A stretch of DNA of 64,000 bases from Leptospira soteropolitanensis. GTDB lineage: Bacteria > Spirochaetota > Leptospiria > Leptospirales > Leptospiraceae. The stretch is from NCBI RefSeq assembly GCF_026151655.1, contig NZ_JAMQPN010000001.1, positions 496,001-560,000 of the forward strand. The letters are read 5' to 3'. Below, one piece after another: positions 1 through 9,432 of this stretch. The translations under genes and the position numbers were made by a program. A model generated the notes under the pieces. It searched no databases. It worked only from the letters and a program-made list of their open reading frames with translations, and was not told the DNA's origin. Every line of letters begins with the position of its first letter. Position 1 is the first letter of the stretch.

Positions 1-2517
1 TAGAATGAGTAATGTTTCGTCAGTGCAAAAGTCTGGAGCTAAGCTTTTAGCAAAAGCATCTAAATAGTTTTCATCTTCTCCATTATTAAATTTGTCCAAA
101 GCATCTAAATAAGAATCTAGGAAGGTGAGTTGGATGTCTTTTTGATATTCAGGAAACAAGGAATAGGAAACTACGCGAAGAGTAGAGGAGGAATACTGAC
201 TCGACTTCGGGTTGAGTAGGACTTGAATCCATTTTTCTTTTACAGAACGATTGGGTTCTGCTCCTTCTGCTGCCAAACTAGAATTGACTCCTCGACTAGA
301 TGGATCGGCTTTTTTCTCGCGTTCAATCAGATTTTGGATTTGGGTTCTATTCGATTCTAAGGAACTTAATTTGATGATGAGATTCCAGCGTAGGTCTTGG
401 TCGATTTTTAAGCCGCCTATGGAGAGTTTGTTTTCTAAAAAGTCATACAATCTTTTTTTTGATGCAGCTGTATAAGTTGAGTCAATGAGTGAAACAAATA
501 GGTATCTTTGTTCATCGCTTCCAGGCTTTGCTTTATTTAGTTCTTCCCATAAAAAATTTTGTAAATTATCCAAATCCTGAATCCGTTTTTCTTCAGGAAA
601 CCAGAACCTACTTGTAACATATGTGGAACCATTGTCTCCAGCCAATCGAGATAAAATCCAACGTTTGATTTTGATATCAGTCTCGGTTGGATATAAACGA
701 ACTGCTGCGTCTTTGAATTCATCAAATGTGATGTTTGCAAGTTGCACTTGTCTAAAATAATCAGTCCATAAAATGAGTTTTCTCATTGGATCTGTATCGA
801 ATTCTAAAACATATTCTAAGTTTTCTTTGTTTGGTTCCGTCCACTTCCAGATCGCAAAGTCATGGTCTTCGGCATTAATAAAACTGAAATTGGGGCAGGT
901 TTTTAAAGGAAAAATGGCATTTGTAGAGCGGCCAGAATAAACAATAGGAAACTCTTCAAAGGACAATTGTTTGTTCGGTTTATCGAAAAAGTAGAGTCCT
1001 AAGATCGTTTTGTGATCTCGCAGTTTGTTTTCTGATCCAGGAGCAGATTGAACAATTTTCCAATAGAATTGGTTATCAGCGCAAATGGTTGTTAACTCTA
1101 CTTGGTTGGTTCCTTTGGTTTCTAACCAATCTTTCGACCATTTTTTCATGGGGAATCCACTTGCAAATTCCAACTCTTTTAAAAAGTCAGAGAGTGTTGA
1201 GTTTGAATAAGAATATTTACGAAGGTAATTTTGAACACCTTGTCTAAATGCATCCTCTCCTATAAAATAAACCAATTGTTTGAGAACTGAAGCTCCTTTT
1301 CCGTAGGTGATTCCATCAAATTGAGTAAAGGCTTCTTCTGTATCGGAGACTTTCGCCTCTACAGGGTGATTCGTAATGTAACTATCTTCATCATAAGCCC
1401 ATTGTTTCATTTTTTCAAAAAAACTGATCCAAGTTTCTTTGAATTCGGAATTTTTTGCCTGGGCTAAACTTGCCATGTAGGTCGCAAAACTTTCGTTAAG
1501 CCATAATCCGTTCCACCAACGCATGGTAACAAGATTTCCAAACCACATATGTGCCATTTCGTGCAAAACCACATCAGAAAGATTTTCTCTTTGGGATCTT
1601 GTCATTGGTGACCTTGAAACAAATCGCTCAGAAAAAGTGACTGCACCAACATTTTCCATTGCTCCGAAGTTAAACTCGGGAACAATAATTTGATCATATT
1701 TCAAAAATGGATAAGGAATTCCAAAATAAGAATTAAAAAAGGCAAATCCTTCTTTGGTAAAGGCAAACCAATCTTTAGGATCTACATATTTAGCGAGTGA
1801 TTTTCTAACAAATAATCTTAGAGGGATGTTTTCATATTTATCTTCCCAAACTTTATACGGACCTGCATGGAGAGAAAAAACATAAGTGGAAATTTTTGCT
1901 GATTCAGGAAAGGAAAAAGTAATTTCGTCTGGATTCTGCCCTTTAGATTGTGAATTGGGAAGTGTTGTCGAAATAACCTTCCAATTTTTTGGCACTGTCA
2001 CATTTAGTTTGAAAGTAGCTTTTAAATCAGGTTGATCAAAACAAGGGAACATTTTGTTCGCATGGAACGCTTCAAATTGTGAATATAAATATACTTCTTT
2101 ATCATCTGGATCAGTGAACTTATGAAGACCGTTTCCAGTTTTTGCAAAAGGTGTTTCAAACAAAACAGTGAGAGTGTTATTTCCAATCATTAGATTGTTT
2201 GCTGGTAATTGGATATGACCATTTTCGTAAGGAAGATTAGTAAGATCTACGTCATTAAGAATGATATTTTTGATTTTTCCTTCATAATAATCCAATCGTA
2301 GGTCTCGGAGTTTTTTCCCAAAAAAACTAATTTTAACTTTTCCTTCAAAAGTTTCTTTCGGACTGAGATGGACATCTAACTCATAATGTATGTCCTCTAA
2401 AATTTCGAATCGAGTTTCTGCTTCGGATTGAGTTAGGTGATAGACTGGTTTTTTGAGACGGCAATCTAAAACTAAAAGAAAGACAAATAAGGAAAAAAAT
2501 TGTAGAAATTGTTTCAT
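1..2517 (-). CDS. pepN: M1 family aminopeptidase (aminopeptidase N-like), lipoprotein, 3' end outside window
   Basis: Zinc metallopeptidase that removes N-terminal residues from peptides. The frame is open from an ATG at 2517 to the left edge, so at least 839 residues are present and the stop lies outside. Visible hallmarks are the substrate-binding GAMEN motif (residues 285-289), the zinc site HEMAH (319-323), and the following WFGN and NES segment that supplies the third ligand (Glu). The N terminus is a short hydrophobic leader ending in LVLDC, a plausible spirochaetal lipobox, so the enzyme is probably membrane-anchored outside the cytoplasm rather than cytosolic like E. coli PepN. The next minus-strand gene upstream stops at 2541. 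The symbol is by family only. Confidence 0.93.
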   Translation of the reverse strand, partial: MKQFLQFFSLFVFLLVLDCRLKKPVYHLTQSEAETRFEILEDIHYELDVHLSPKETFEGKVKISFFGKKLRDLRLDYYEGKIKNIILNDVDLTNLPYENGHIQLPANNLMIGNNTLTVLFETPFAKTGNGLHKFTDPDDKEVYLYSQFEAFHANKMFPCFDQPDLKATFKLNVTVPKNWKVISTTLPNSQSKGQNPDEITFSFPESAKISTYVFSLHAGPYKVWEDKYENIPLRLFVRKSLAKYVDPKDWFAFTKEGFAFFNSYFGIPYPFLKYDQIIVPEFNFGAMENVGAVTFSERFVSRSPMTRSQRENLSDVVLHEMAHMWFGNLVTMRWWNGLWLNESFATYMASLAQAKNSEFKETWISFFEKMKQWAYDEDSYITNHPVEAKVSDTEEAFTQFDGITYGKGASVLKQLVYFIGEDAFRQGVQNYLRKYSYSNSTLSDFLKELEFASGFPMKKWSKDWLETKGTNQVELTTICADNQFYWKIVQSAPGSENKLRDHKTILGLYFFDKPNKQLSFEEFPIVYSGRSTNAIFPLKTCPNFSFINAEDHDFAIWKWTEPNKENLEYVLEFDTDPMRKLILWTDYFRQVQLANITFDEFKDAAVRLYPTETDIKIKRWILSRLAGDNGSTYVTSRFWFPEEKRIQDLDNLQNFLWEELNKAKPGSDEQRYLFVSLIDSTYTAASKKRLYDFLENKLSIGGLKIDQDLRWNLIIKLSSLESNRTQIQNLIEREKKADPSSRGVNSSLAAEGAEPNRSVKEKWIQVLLNPKSSQYSSSTLRVVSYSLFPEYQKDIQLTFLDSYLDALDKFNNGEDENYLDAFAKSLAPDFCTDETLLIL

Positions 2518-2540
2518 AGAAGTTCTGTTTCTCCGTCTCA

Positions 2541-3890
2541 TTAAGGTTGAAAGTTACGATATAAAATGGCCCAGTCGATAGACTTTCTGTTTTTCCATTC
2601 TGGTTCACTATAGTATTTACCACCAATGGAATTTAAAATCATTTCCATATACTCTTCGCCTGGATCAAAGTCTTTTGCGTTCAGAAAAATGGAACCGCCC
2701 CATTTTTTTTTGGCTTGGGTATGACTAAAAACGCCAGATAAATCCTCTAGTTTTTCATTGGAGAGTGGAATCTTATATTTGGTAGTGAGTTCTGTCACAA
2801 GTTCTTTAACCGTTTGGATTTGTTCTGGTTGCTTTAAAAGTTCTTCAGTATCTTTTGCTACAATTTCGATTTGAATACAATTGTCGTTAGTTCCAGTAGC
2901 CGCTGCAGCTCTGTCTTCCAAAACATCTAGAAGTTGGTAAGCTTTTCCATTATTGTCAATCATGATAGAAGCGGTTAGGTTTCTTGCTTCTAATGTGCGA
3001 AGGGATTTAAAATAATCTGAAATTGCAGTATAATGTAAAACTACACAACTTGGTTTGATTTTTCCACGGAAGGTGTATTTAACTCTATATTCTTCTGGTG
3101 GATAACCTTTATCGTCTTTCTCAATGCGTGATATGGCAATCTTTTCTGGTTTAGTAATTCCTCTACCATTGGTTGGTTTGAAGGTGTCCTTTAAAATATC
3201 CTTATTCTCTTTTTTTAATACCCAACCAGTAACAAACCGGTCTTTCCAATCATCTTCTTCATAAAATTTACCATCGATTTCTGAGAGAATCTGTTTAAGA
3301 GCTAACTCACTTCCGCAAGGCGAAAAATCTACAAATCCACCAAATCGACGTTTGGTTTGGTTGTGAGTGAAAATTCCTCGTTTCGAAATGATGTCGTAAT
3401 TGGTTTTGGGAATGTTTAGTTCGTCTGCCAAATATGAAATCACTTGGTTTAGGACACCACGCTGTTTGCGATTGTTATACAGAGTTTCCTGGGTGCCTTC
3501 ATAGACAATGTGAATGGATTCTAAATCAATACCTGGTGCGGCAGACCATTCCTCGTTTAGAAAATTAGGATCGCCGAAAATATTTCCATCCGAGTCCACG
3601 TAAATGTGAAACATAAATTGGTTGGCGACGGAAAGTTTTATAAACTCAGGTAATTTTCGTTTTCCCGAATTGTGGAGGATGAGTGCTGAAACAGATTTTG
3701 GATCCCGTACTTTGGAAAGCGAACTCCATTTTACATTCTTAATCGACTCTAGTTCGTTATAAGATACCAAACCTTCAATACGTATCGAAGGATAATCGGG
3801 AGCCTTTCGAAAAATACCAATACATCCTGTGGAAATAAGGAAAATGAGTGATAATTTTAAAAGATTCTGACACAATGGGTTCAAAATCAT
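2541..3890 (-). CDS. Lipoprotein with two tandem N-acetylmuramoyl-L-alanine amidase-like (PGRP/Amidase_2) domains
   Basis: About 449 residues from the ATG at 3890. A longer reading from a TTG at 3965 would overlap the divergent neighbour, and the signal peptide fits the 3890 start. The leader ends in ISTGC (Cys about 23), a lipobox. The rest is two related halves. The second (about 280-430) has the zinc-amidase pattern VLHYTA (His286), FSHTQ (His390) and DPGEE (Asp409). The first (about 68-205) keeps ILHNSG (His73) and FTHNQ (His176), but the third-ligand site reads SPCG, with Ser where Asp is expected and a neighbouring Cys. The likely target is the peptidoglycan stem peptide. The first domain may bind rather than cleave. 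Family assignment rests on motif and spacing. Confidence 0.75.
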   Translation of the reverse strand: MILNPLCQNLLKLSLIFLISTGCIGIFRKAPDYPSIRIEGLVSYNELESIKNVKWSSLSKVRDPKSVSALILHNSGKRKLPEFIKLSVANQFMFHIYVDSDGNIFGDPNFLNEEWSAAPGIDLESIHIVYEGTQETLYNNRKQRGVLNQVISYLADELNIPKTNYDIISKRGIFTHNQTKRRFGGFVDFSPCGSELALKQILSEIDGKFYEEDDWKDRFVTGWVLKKENKDILKDTFKPTNGRGITKPEKIAISRIEKDDKGYPPEEYRVKYTFRGKIKPSCVVLHYTAISDYFKSLRTLEARNLTASIMIDNNGKAYQLLDVLEDRAAAATGTNDNCIQIEIVAKDTEELLKQPEQIQTVKELVTELTTKYKIPLSNEKLEDLSGVFSHTQAKKKWGGSIFLNAKDFDPGEEYMEMILNSIGGKYYSEPEWKNRKSIDWAILYRNFQP

Positions 3891-3906
3891 AGCAAGGAAA
3901 AGAGAC

Positions 3907-4413
3907 TTGGAGCCGTACACACCCTTTATACTATCGCGAAATCGTTTCTTAAAGTTTTCTCTCAAATGTTTTGCCCTTACTGCAGTTTCGATTCATGGAG
4001 TGAACTGTGGTCCCGGTCTTAATACTCCCCCTCTTCGGGGAATTTCTCCAGAACAATACCATAGTTTTCGTAGCTTGCAAGAAGTCTTCCTCCAAGACAA
4101 CCCCATTCCGAATTTTGATCTTGGACTTGCTTTAGATAATTACGTATATGGACATCCGTATCCCATCGAAACGGAAAGCGTTATACAGTTGTTAGCTACT
4201 GTTCCTTCTTCGATTTTAGCAGCAATGGCATTGGATTTTTCTTTTACTCCAATTGTCAAACTACCGATGGAAGAACGTATCAAAAGATTACATGAATGGA
4301 AACATTCTTCCCTAGGACTCAAGCGGGGTGTTTACGCTATTCTTAGGCAAATTTCTTTTTTCCTTTTAAGTTCTGACAAAGAATATCAAAAATTTGTCGG
4401 TTATATCCAATAA
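3907..4413 (+). CDS. Small exported or lipoprotein partner of the GMC oxidoreductase (gluconate-dehydrogenase subunit 3-like?)
   Basis: 168 residues. The only reasonable start is a TTG at 3907 with AAGGA eight bases upstream; the next in-frame ATG lies far inside. The N terminus has basic residues (SRNRFLK), a hydrophobic stretch and a Cys in GVNCG, so it is probably exported and perhaps lipidated; the basic region resembles an imperfect Tat motif. No catalytic motif is seen. It ends 10 bases before the GMC oxidoreductase start, and the two are presumably co-transcribed. Small Tat-exported subunit-3 proteins accompany GMC dehydrogenases in other bacteria, so the role is inferred from position, not from clear homology. 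Confidence 0.6.
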   Translation: MEPYTPFILSRNRFLKFSLKCFALTAVSIHGVNCGPGLNTPPLRGISPEQYHSFRSLQEVFLQDNPIPNFDLGLALDNYVYGHPYPIETESVIQLLATVPSSILAAMALDFSFTPIVKLPMEERIKRLHEWKHSSLGLKRGVYAILRQISFFLLSSDKEYQKFVGYIQ

Positions 4414-4423
4414 GGCAGGCTAT

Positions 4424-6031
4424 ATGGGAATTCCTCATTCAAACCAAAAAATCATAACTCCAAAAAAACATGCAGAGATTATTAAAGAACATAAAATTCA
4501 AAATGGAAAATGGGAACTAGATGCTGATGTTGTAGTCATTGGATCTGGTGCTGGAGGGGCAGTTGCGGCGAGCGAACTTGCGAGGAACGGTTGGAAGGTT
4601 GTACTCATTGAAGAAGGAAGTTATTTCACTCCAGCTCAATTTAATTCTGATGAATTCATTTCTCAGGCGAGATTGTATCGTGATGCGGGTTTTATCGTAA
4701 CAGAAGAACAAACATTATCTATTTTACAAGGGAAGTCGATTGGTGGTTCAACAACGGTCAATTGGCAAACTTCTTTGTATCCTCCGGACTACGTAACCAA
4801 TGAATGGAGTGAACGATTTGGATGGCAAGGATATTCAAGAGAAGAAATGGACCTTTATATTTCGGAAGTTCATGAACGATTAGGTGTACACGAAGTACCT
4901 GATCAATTAGTAAATGCTAATAACAATGTGTTGCGTGTTGGCGGAAAAAAAATAGGACTTACTCCACAAGTACTTCGTAACAATAACCGTGGTTGTATCG
5001 GACTTGGACGTTGTGGACTTGGATGTCCTATCAATGCAAAACAATCGGCATTTTTGACTTGGATCCCGGATGCGATTGAAGCTGGGGCCACAGTCATTTC
5101 CAATATGAGAGCTGCAAAAATTAAAGAAGGCAAAATCAAAACTGTCATTGCAGAGTTCACACCCGATGCGTATGAAACCGCTCCCTCTGAGGTCATCGAA
5201 ATGATGGAAATCAAAGCTCCTGTTGTGATTGTTAGCGCAGGTGCGATTGAAGGTCCGGCCCTTTTACAAAGAAGTGGAATCGGAAATGGTTGGGTAGGTA
5301 GAAACTTAAAAGTCCATCCAACCTCTACGATTTTTGGTAAGTTTGATTCTGAAATCAAAATGTTTCATGGTCCTCCGCAATCCATTGTGATCAAAGATGG
5401 TCATAATCAAAATGGAACTGGTTACGGTTATTGGTTGGAAGCTGCCCCATATAGACCTACACTCGCTTCTTCTCTTGTTCCTTTTTACGGCAAACAACAG
5501 TTTGATGTTATGAAGGATTTTACCAAATACAATGCAGGAATTGTTCTTGTTCGCGATGGGGCAGACGGAGAAGCCAATGCCAGCGTAAAATATAGTTTGG
5601 GAAGAAGAAAGGTTTATTTTGAACTAACACCTACAGATGGTCTTAACATGCTAAGGGGATTGAAGACCCTCGCGGAATTAACCGTGGCTGCCGGTGCTAA
5701 AGAATTAATTTTTCCTTTCACTAGATTTACAGAGCCCTATAAAGTAACAGGAAATGATAACTTTGACTGGATTCTGAAAGAAAGTACTAAACCTGGAGAT
5801 TTATCCGTTGGTTCTGCACATCCGCATGGTTCCATCCAGTCAGCAAATGATCCAGAAAAAGGCGCAGTTGATTTAAATTTGGAAATTTATGGTCATAAAA
5901 ACATATTTGTCATGGATGCCTCAGTTTATCCTACGGGACTTTCGGTGAATCCACAAATAACGACGATGAGTATCGTTCTCAGAGCTTCGAGAAATTTGGC
6001 CTCACAAAAAGAAGAAAGAACGAAGATCTAA
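4424..6031 (+). CDS. GMC family FAD-dependent oxidoreductase
   Basis: About 535 residues, with start ATG at 4424; an upstream in-frame TTG at 4394 would overlap the previous gene. The Rossmann dinucleotide motif GSGAGG occupies residues 40-45. The GMC C-terminal domain carries HPHGS and, near the end, the SVNPQ segment, which supply the catalytic His and Asn of the family. A cysteine cluster C191, C197, C201 followed by Pro (C-x5-C-x3-C-P) resembles the cysteine-containing subgroup related to long-chain alcohol oxidases and dehydrogenases. It probably oxidises a primary alcohol or sterol-like substrate to an aldehyde or ketone; the substrate cannot be told. No signal peptide is visible, so export would have to depend on the small upstream partner. 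Confidence 0.9.
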   Translation: MGIPHSNQKIITPKKHAEIIKEHKIQNGKWELDADVVVIGSGAGGAVAASELARNGWKVVLIEEGSYFTPAQFNSDEFISQARLYRDAGFIVTEEQTLSILQGKSIGGSTTVNWQTSLYPPDYVTNEWSERFGWQGYSREEMDLYISEVHERLGVHEVPDQLVNANNNVLRVGGKKIGLTPQVLRNNNRGCIGLGRCGLGCPINAKQSAFLTWIPDAIEAGATVISNMRAAKIKEGKIKTVIAEFTPDAYETAPSEVIEMMEIKAPVVIVSAGAIEGPALLQRSGIGNGWVGRNLKVHPTSTIFGKFDSEIKMFHGPPQSIVIKDGHNQNGTGYGYWLEAAPYRPTLASSLVPFYGKQQFDVMKDFTKYNAGIVLVRDGADGEANASVKYSLGRRKVYFELTPTDGLNMLRGLKTLAELTVAAGAKELIFPFTRFTEPYKVTGNDNFDWILKESTKPGDLSVGSAHPHGSIQSANDPEKGAVDLNLEIYGHKNIFVMDASVYPTGLSVNPQITTMSIVLRASRNLASQKEERTKI

Positions 6032-6084
6032 CTTTTTTCCAAAAATCCCTTTCAATCCCACGGGTTCTAACTAGTTTGGAATCC

Positions 6085-7653
6085 GTGCGGAAATATCTTT
6101 CCTTTGTATTGTTCTTTGTAATCCTTCACACTACAGTCTTTGCTATTGACAGCGATGCGATGAAGGAAGGCAAAAAAGCTTTTTCGAAAAAAGCATATGG
6201 CGAAGCGATTAAAAAATTTACAAAACACGCCGACTCACACCCGCAAGATGGGGAAGCGTATATGTATTTGGGATATATCTATGAATATAAAAAAGATTAT
6301 CCTAAATCCATTCAAAACTTTAGAAGAGCTGTCGAATTGGATCTGGACAAGGACCAAAGAAAAACGGTCCTTTTAAAACTCGCACTTTTTTTTAATTACC
6401 ACCAAGACTGGAATTTATCAGCAACATATTCTTCACGTTATTTAAAGTATGATCCAAAAAACGAAGAAGTGCAAAAGATATATAATCGCGCAGTTGGTAA
6501 CAAAGGAAATCCTTCCTCTTCGCATTCATATTCCCAACCACAAAAACAAGAACCGAAACATACCGAACCTAAACAATCTGACGCAAAGAAAGATACAGTT
6601 AAAAAACAAGAAGATGTTTCGGAAGGCCAGGAAACTACAAAACCAAGCTCTTATTATGAGCAGGTGTTAACAAACCAACCAAATTTAGAAGATGTACGTT
6701 GGGAGTATGCTTTAGCATTATTAGAAGAAAAAAAATATGATCTAGCCGAAACCAATCTTAAAACTCTCATTGAAAAAAATCCAAGTCGATCCAGATACCA
6801 TTATAAACTGGGAATTGTTAAACTTAGACAAGATGATCCTAAATCTGCCATTGAATCTTTCGAACGTGCCAAAAAAAATCCATTTTCGAAAGATACAAAT
6901 GTATTTTTGTATTATGTTTATTTAAATGAAGGTATCGCTTATCAGAAGTTAGCTGAGTTGGAAAAAGCAGAATCATCCTTTCAACAAGCATACAAACAAT
7001 TGCAAAAAGATCCGCCTCTCTTGGCTTTGGCGCGGTTATACGAACAAAAATCAGATTGGGAAAATTGTATTTCATCAGCTGACAAAGCTCTTTCTCTCAA
7101 TCCCAACCAAGTGGAATCACATATGTTTCGTTTTGTTTGTATGTTTGAAGCTGGCAAAAGAACCAAAAAGTTTGAAACAAGTTTTGTTAAGTATTCTGAA
7201 TTTATCGATTCTAAATTTCCTGATTTAAGTCAAACTCCTGAGAAATACCAAGTAGGTTTTATTAAATTAGCTCGGCGTTACACTGAGACCAATGCTTTTG
7301 ACAAAGCGGAAACGTATTTTTCTGTTCTAGAAAAAGATCCATTGAAAGCAGAAACTCGGGAATTTTTATTCTATCGTGGAAGAAACTATTTTTATGCAGG
7401 TAAAGTGGACTTGGCGATTGTTATTTTACAAAAAGTGACTGGTTCCTCTTCGGGCCATTACTTACTTGCTAGATGTTACTCTAAGAAGGGAGATCTTTCT
7501 AAAACAAAGGAGCAGTTTAAATTAGCTGCCGATTTAAAACCTGAATATTGGGTTTCAGAGTCCTTAGAGAAAGATTTTAAAGATGTCTGGAAAGACGTAA
7601 ACTTTCGTGAGTTCATTAAGACAAAAGCAGGAACTCTAAGCTCTCAAAACTAA
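6085..7653 (+). CDS. Exported tetratricopeptide (TPR) repeat protein
   Basis: About 522 residues from a GTG at 6085, which gives a clean signal peptide ending TVFA; a TTG at 6076 is the alternative. Several TPR-like units are visible: AFSKKAYGEAIKKF near the N terminus, YEYKKDYPKSIQNFRRA following it, then EEKKYDLAETNLKTL and DDPKSAIESFERA in the second half. Between the two TPR blocks lies a low-complexity linker (about 140-195) rich in Lys, Gln, Glu and Pro. It probably acts as a periplasmic scaffold. It follows the GMC gene after about 50 bases and faces the aroD operon, with a hairpin between them. No specific partner can be named. Confidence 0.85.
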   Translation: MRKYLSFVLFFVILHTTVFAIDSDAMKEGKKAFSKKAYGEAIKKFTKHADSHPQDGEAYMYLGYIYEYKKDYPKSIQNFRRAVELDLDKDQRKTVLLKLALFFNYHQDWNLSATYSSRYLKYDPKNEEVQKIYNRAVGNKGNPSSSHSYSQPQKQEPKHTEPKQSDAKKDTVKKQEDVSEGQETTKPSSYYEQVLTNQPNLEDVRWEYALALLEEKKYDLAETNLKTLIEKNPSRSRYHYKLGIVKLRQDDPKSAIESFERAKKNPFSKDTNVFLYYVYLNEGIAYQKLAELEKAESSFQQAYKQLQKDPPLLALARLYEQKSDWENCISSADKALSLNPNQVESHMFRFVCMFEAGKRTKKFETSFVKYSEFIDSKFPDLSQTPEKYQVGFIKLARRYTETNAFDKAETYFSVLEKDPLKAETREFLFYRGRNYFYAGKVDLAIVILQKVTGSSSGHYLLARCYSKKGDLSKTKEQFKLAADLKPEYWVSESLEKDFKDVWKDVNFREFIKTKAGTLSSQN

Positions 7654-7702
7654 TCATAATCAACTCTGTAGAGATAAGTAAAAAATTTCAAAAAAACTAC
7701 AT

Positions 7703-7726
7703 ACCTCGGAAATTATCTTCCGAGGT
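7703..7726 (-). terminator. Hairpin between convergent genes, probable terminator of the aroD operon
   Basis: Perfect 9-bp stem ACCTCGGAA (7703-7711) and TTCCGAGGT (7718-7726) around a 6-base loop. On the minus strand the stem is followed after five bases by a run of seven T, as expected for rho-independent termination of the minus-strand operon. On the plus strand it is followed by A residues, so it serves the TPR gene less well. Confidence 0.75.
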
Positions 7727-7734
7727 AAAAACCT

Positions 7735-8451
7735 TTAATCTTCCTTTGGTTCCTTTGTTAAACTTGGACCTTTAAACAAATCAGCCCTGAGTTTTTTAAA
7801 GGTATCAACGGAGATTTGGCCGGGTGCTTTTGGTTCACCTAATGTCATATAGGTGAAAGAAGAGTTAAATTTATCTCCAAAAACGCGAGAGATAAGCCCA
7901 AGTTCACCCATACAAATTCCAATCATTGTATTTGATTTCGATAATAGTTTGATATCATTTAAAAAGTCCGCTGTTTCTTCAATGTCTTCTGGTGTGATTG
8001 CAAACTTGAAAATTGGATTTTTCTTTTTCACTGGTTTTGCTTTGTTTATGAAATTAGTCATTTCATTGGCAAGGATGGACTTTTTAAACGAATGGTAGGA
8101 ATAAATGATTCTATAGTTTAAATTTTCGTAATTCTTAAAAATGGTGTCTTCGCGATTTAATTCAATATCCAAATAATTTGCGTTATCGTTAAAGTCTTTT
8201 AAAATTCCTTCTACATCTTCATGAAATAGTTTTACATAAGAACGAACACTACTATCTTCCGCCCTTCTGTAGGTAAAAAGCACTGGAAGACCTAAGGCTT
8301 TTAGCTTTTTTTTCATCTCCTTTTGGATGTAGTTTCTGGAAAAAAGATCCAATCGGACTTCGATTACATCGATCTCTTTTACATCTTTTTTTTGTAAATG
8401 GCGAAGATCATCTTCACCAACGGAAGCTATGATTTTATAAGATTCTGGCAT
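7735..8451 (-). CDS. aroD: 3-dehydroquinate dehydratase, type I
   Basis: 238 residues, usual for the type I enzyme of the shikimate pathway, which dehydrates 3-dehydroquinate through a Schiff base. Visible motifs are EVRLD (31-35), the catalytic His120 in YSYHSF, the Schiff-base Lys149 in FKFAITPED, Arg189 in ISRVF, and PGQ (210-212) in the substrate loop. The gene starts six bases after the kdsD stop and is last in a four-gene minus-strand operon. aroC of the same pathway lies just beyond the operon on the opposite strand. Confidence 0.93.
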   Translation of the reverse strand: MPESYKIIASVGEDDLRHLQKKDVKEIDVIEVRLDLFSRNYIQKEMKKKLKALGLPVLFTYRRAEDSSVRSYVKLFHEDVEGILKDFNDNANYLDIELNREDTIFKNYENLNYRIIYSYHSFKKSILANEMTNFINKAKPVKKKNPIFKFAITPEDIEETADFLNDIKLLSKSNTMIGICMGELGLISRVFGDKFNSSFTYMTLGEPKAPGQISVDTFKKLRADLFKGPSLTKEPKED

Positions 8452-8457
8452 AATGAT

Positions 8458-9432
8458 TTAAAGTCCTTTTTGTAATAAGTCGTGTAGAGAAATCATACCT
8501 ACAAATACACCTTTATCATCTACAACGGGAGCAACTGAAATTGGTCTCTCTCTGCTTTCCATTTTGATTAAAACATCATAGGCTTTTTCTTCCGGTCGGA
8601 AACTGCTTGGATTTGAGTTCATCATATCTTTGGCAGTGACAGTAGGTAATAGAGTGTTTTTTGTTAGGTATTTTCGAATGTCATAGTCAGTGATGAGGCC
8701 GATCAGTTTTGAATTAGAGTCTACGACACCTGTGGCTCCAATTCCTTTTTCTGTGATTTCTTTAAGAATGGCTTCGAGATTTGCATCAATTGGAATCGAT
8801 GCGTTTCTTTCACCCTTTCGCATAACATCAGATAAATATAGCGAAAGTCGTTTTCCAAGCCTACCGGCTGGGTGGTATAAAGCAAAATCATTAGCCTGGA
8901 AATTTTTTAACTCCATAAGTGCCACTGCTATGGCATCCCCTAAAACGAGAGCAATGGTTGTACTTGATGTGGGAGCCAAATCTAGAGGACAGGCTTCTTT
9001 TAATACTGGCGTGATGATAACAATATCCGAAAGGGAGGCTAACTTTGATTTGGCGTTAGCAGTGATTCCAACAATTTTTGCACCGATTTTGCGAAGTGTT
9101 GGGAGAATGTAGTTAAGTTCTTCCGATTCGCCACTTTTCCCAATGGCAAGCACTACATCGTCTGGACCAACAATTCCAGAATCACCATGCGACGCATCTG
9201 TTGGATGTAAAAAATAAGCCGAGGTTCCGGTGGATGAAAGTGTATGAGAAATCTTTTTGGCAATGTCACCAGATTTACCAACACCTGTTACAATCACTTT
9301 CCCTTTTGATTTTAAAATTAAATCGATACAATCTTTTACAGAAGGATCCAATTGGTCTCTAAAATGAATTAGAGATGAAATTTCATCATCAAGTGCTTGT
9401 TTTACGATAGATAGTGTATCTTTTCCTTTCAT
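8458..9432 (-). CDS. kdsD: Arabinose-5-phosphate isomerase (KdsD/KpsF family)
   Basis: 324 residues. An N-terminal SIS domain (about 30-180) carries TGVGKSG, DASHGDSG and APTSSTT, and two C-terminal CBS domains span about 205-324. The enzyme converts ribulose-5-phosphate to arabinose-5-phosphate, the first step to Kdo of lipopolysaccharide. The start ATG overlaps the stop of the NusG-like gene (9429-9432), so translation is coupled. Its pairing with a specialised NusG and a TonB-like protein points to an envelope-biogenesis operon. Confidence 0.93.
   Translation of the reverse strand: MKGKDTLSIVKQALDDEISSLIHFRDQLDPSVKDCIDLILKSKGKVIVTGVGKSGDIAKKISHTLSSTGTSAYFLHPTDASHGDSGIVGPDDVVLAIGKSGESEELNYILPTLRKIGAKIVGITANAKSKLASLSDIVIITPVLKEACPLDLAPTSSTTIALVLGDAIAVALMELKNFQANDFALYHPAGRLGKRLSLYLSDVMRKGERNASIPIDANLEAILKEITEKGIGATGVVDSNSKLIGLITDYDIRKYLTKNTLLPTVTAKDMMNSNPSSFRPEEKAYDVLIKMESRERPISVAPVVDDKGVFVGMISLHDLLQKGL

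Noticed and set aside
4903..5358. Minus-strand 151-codon frame inside the GMC oxidoreductase
   Set aside because: Antisense to a well-supported gene, no motif or signal.
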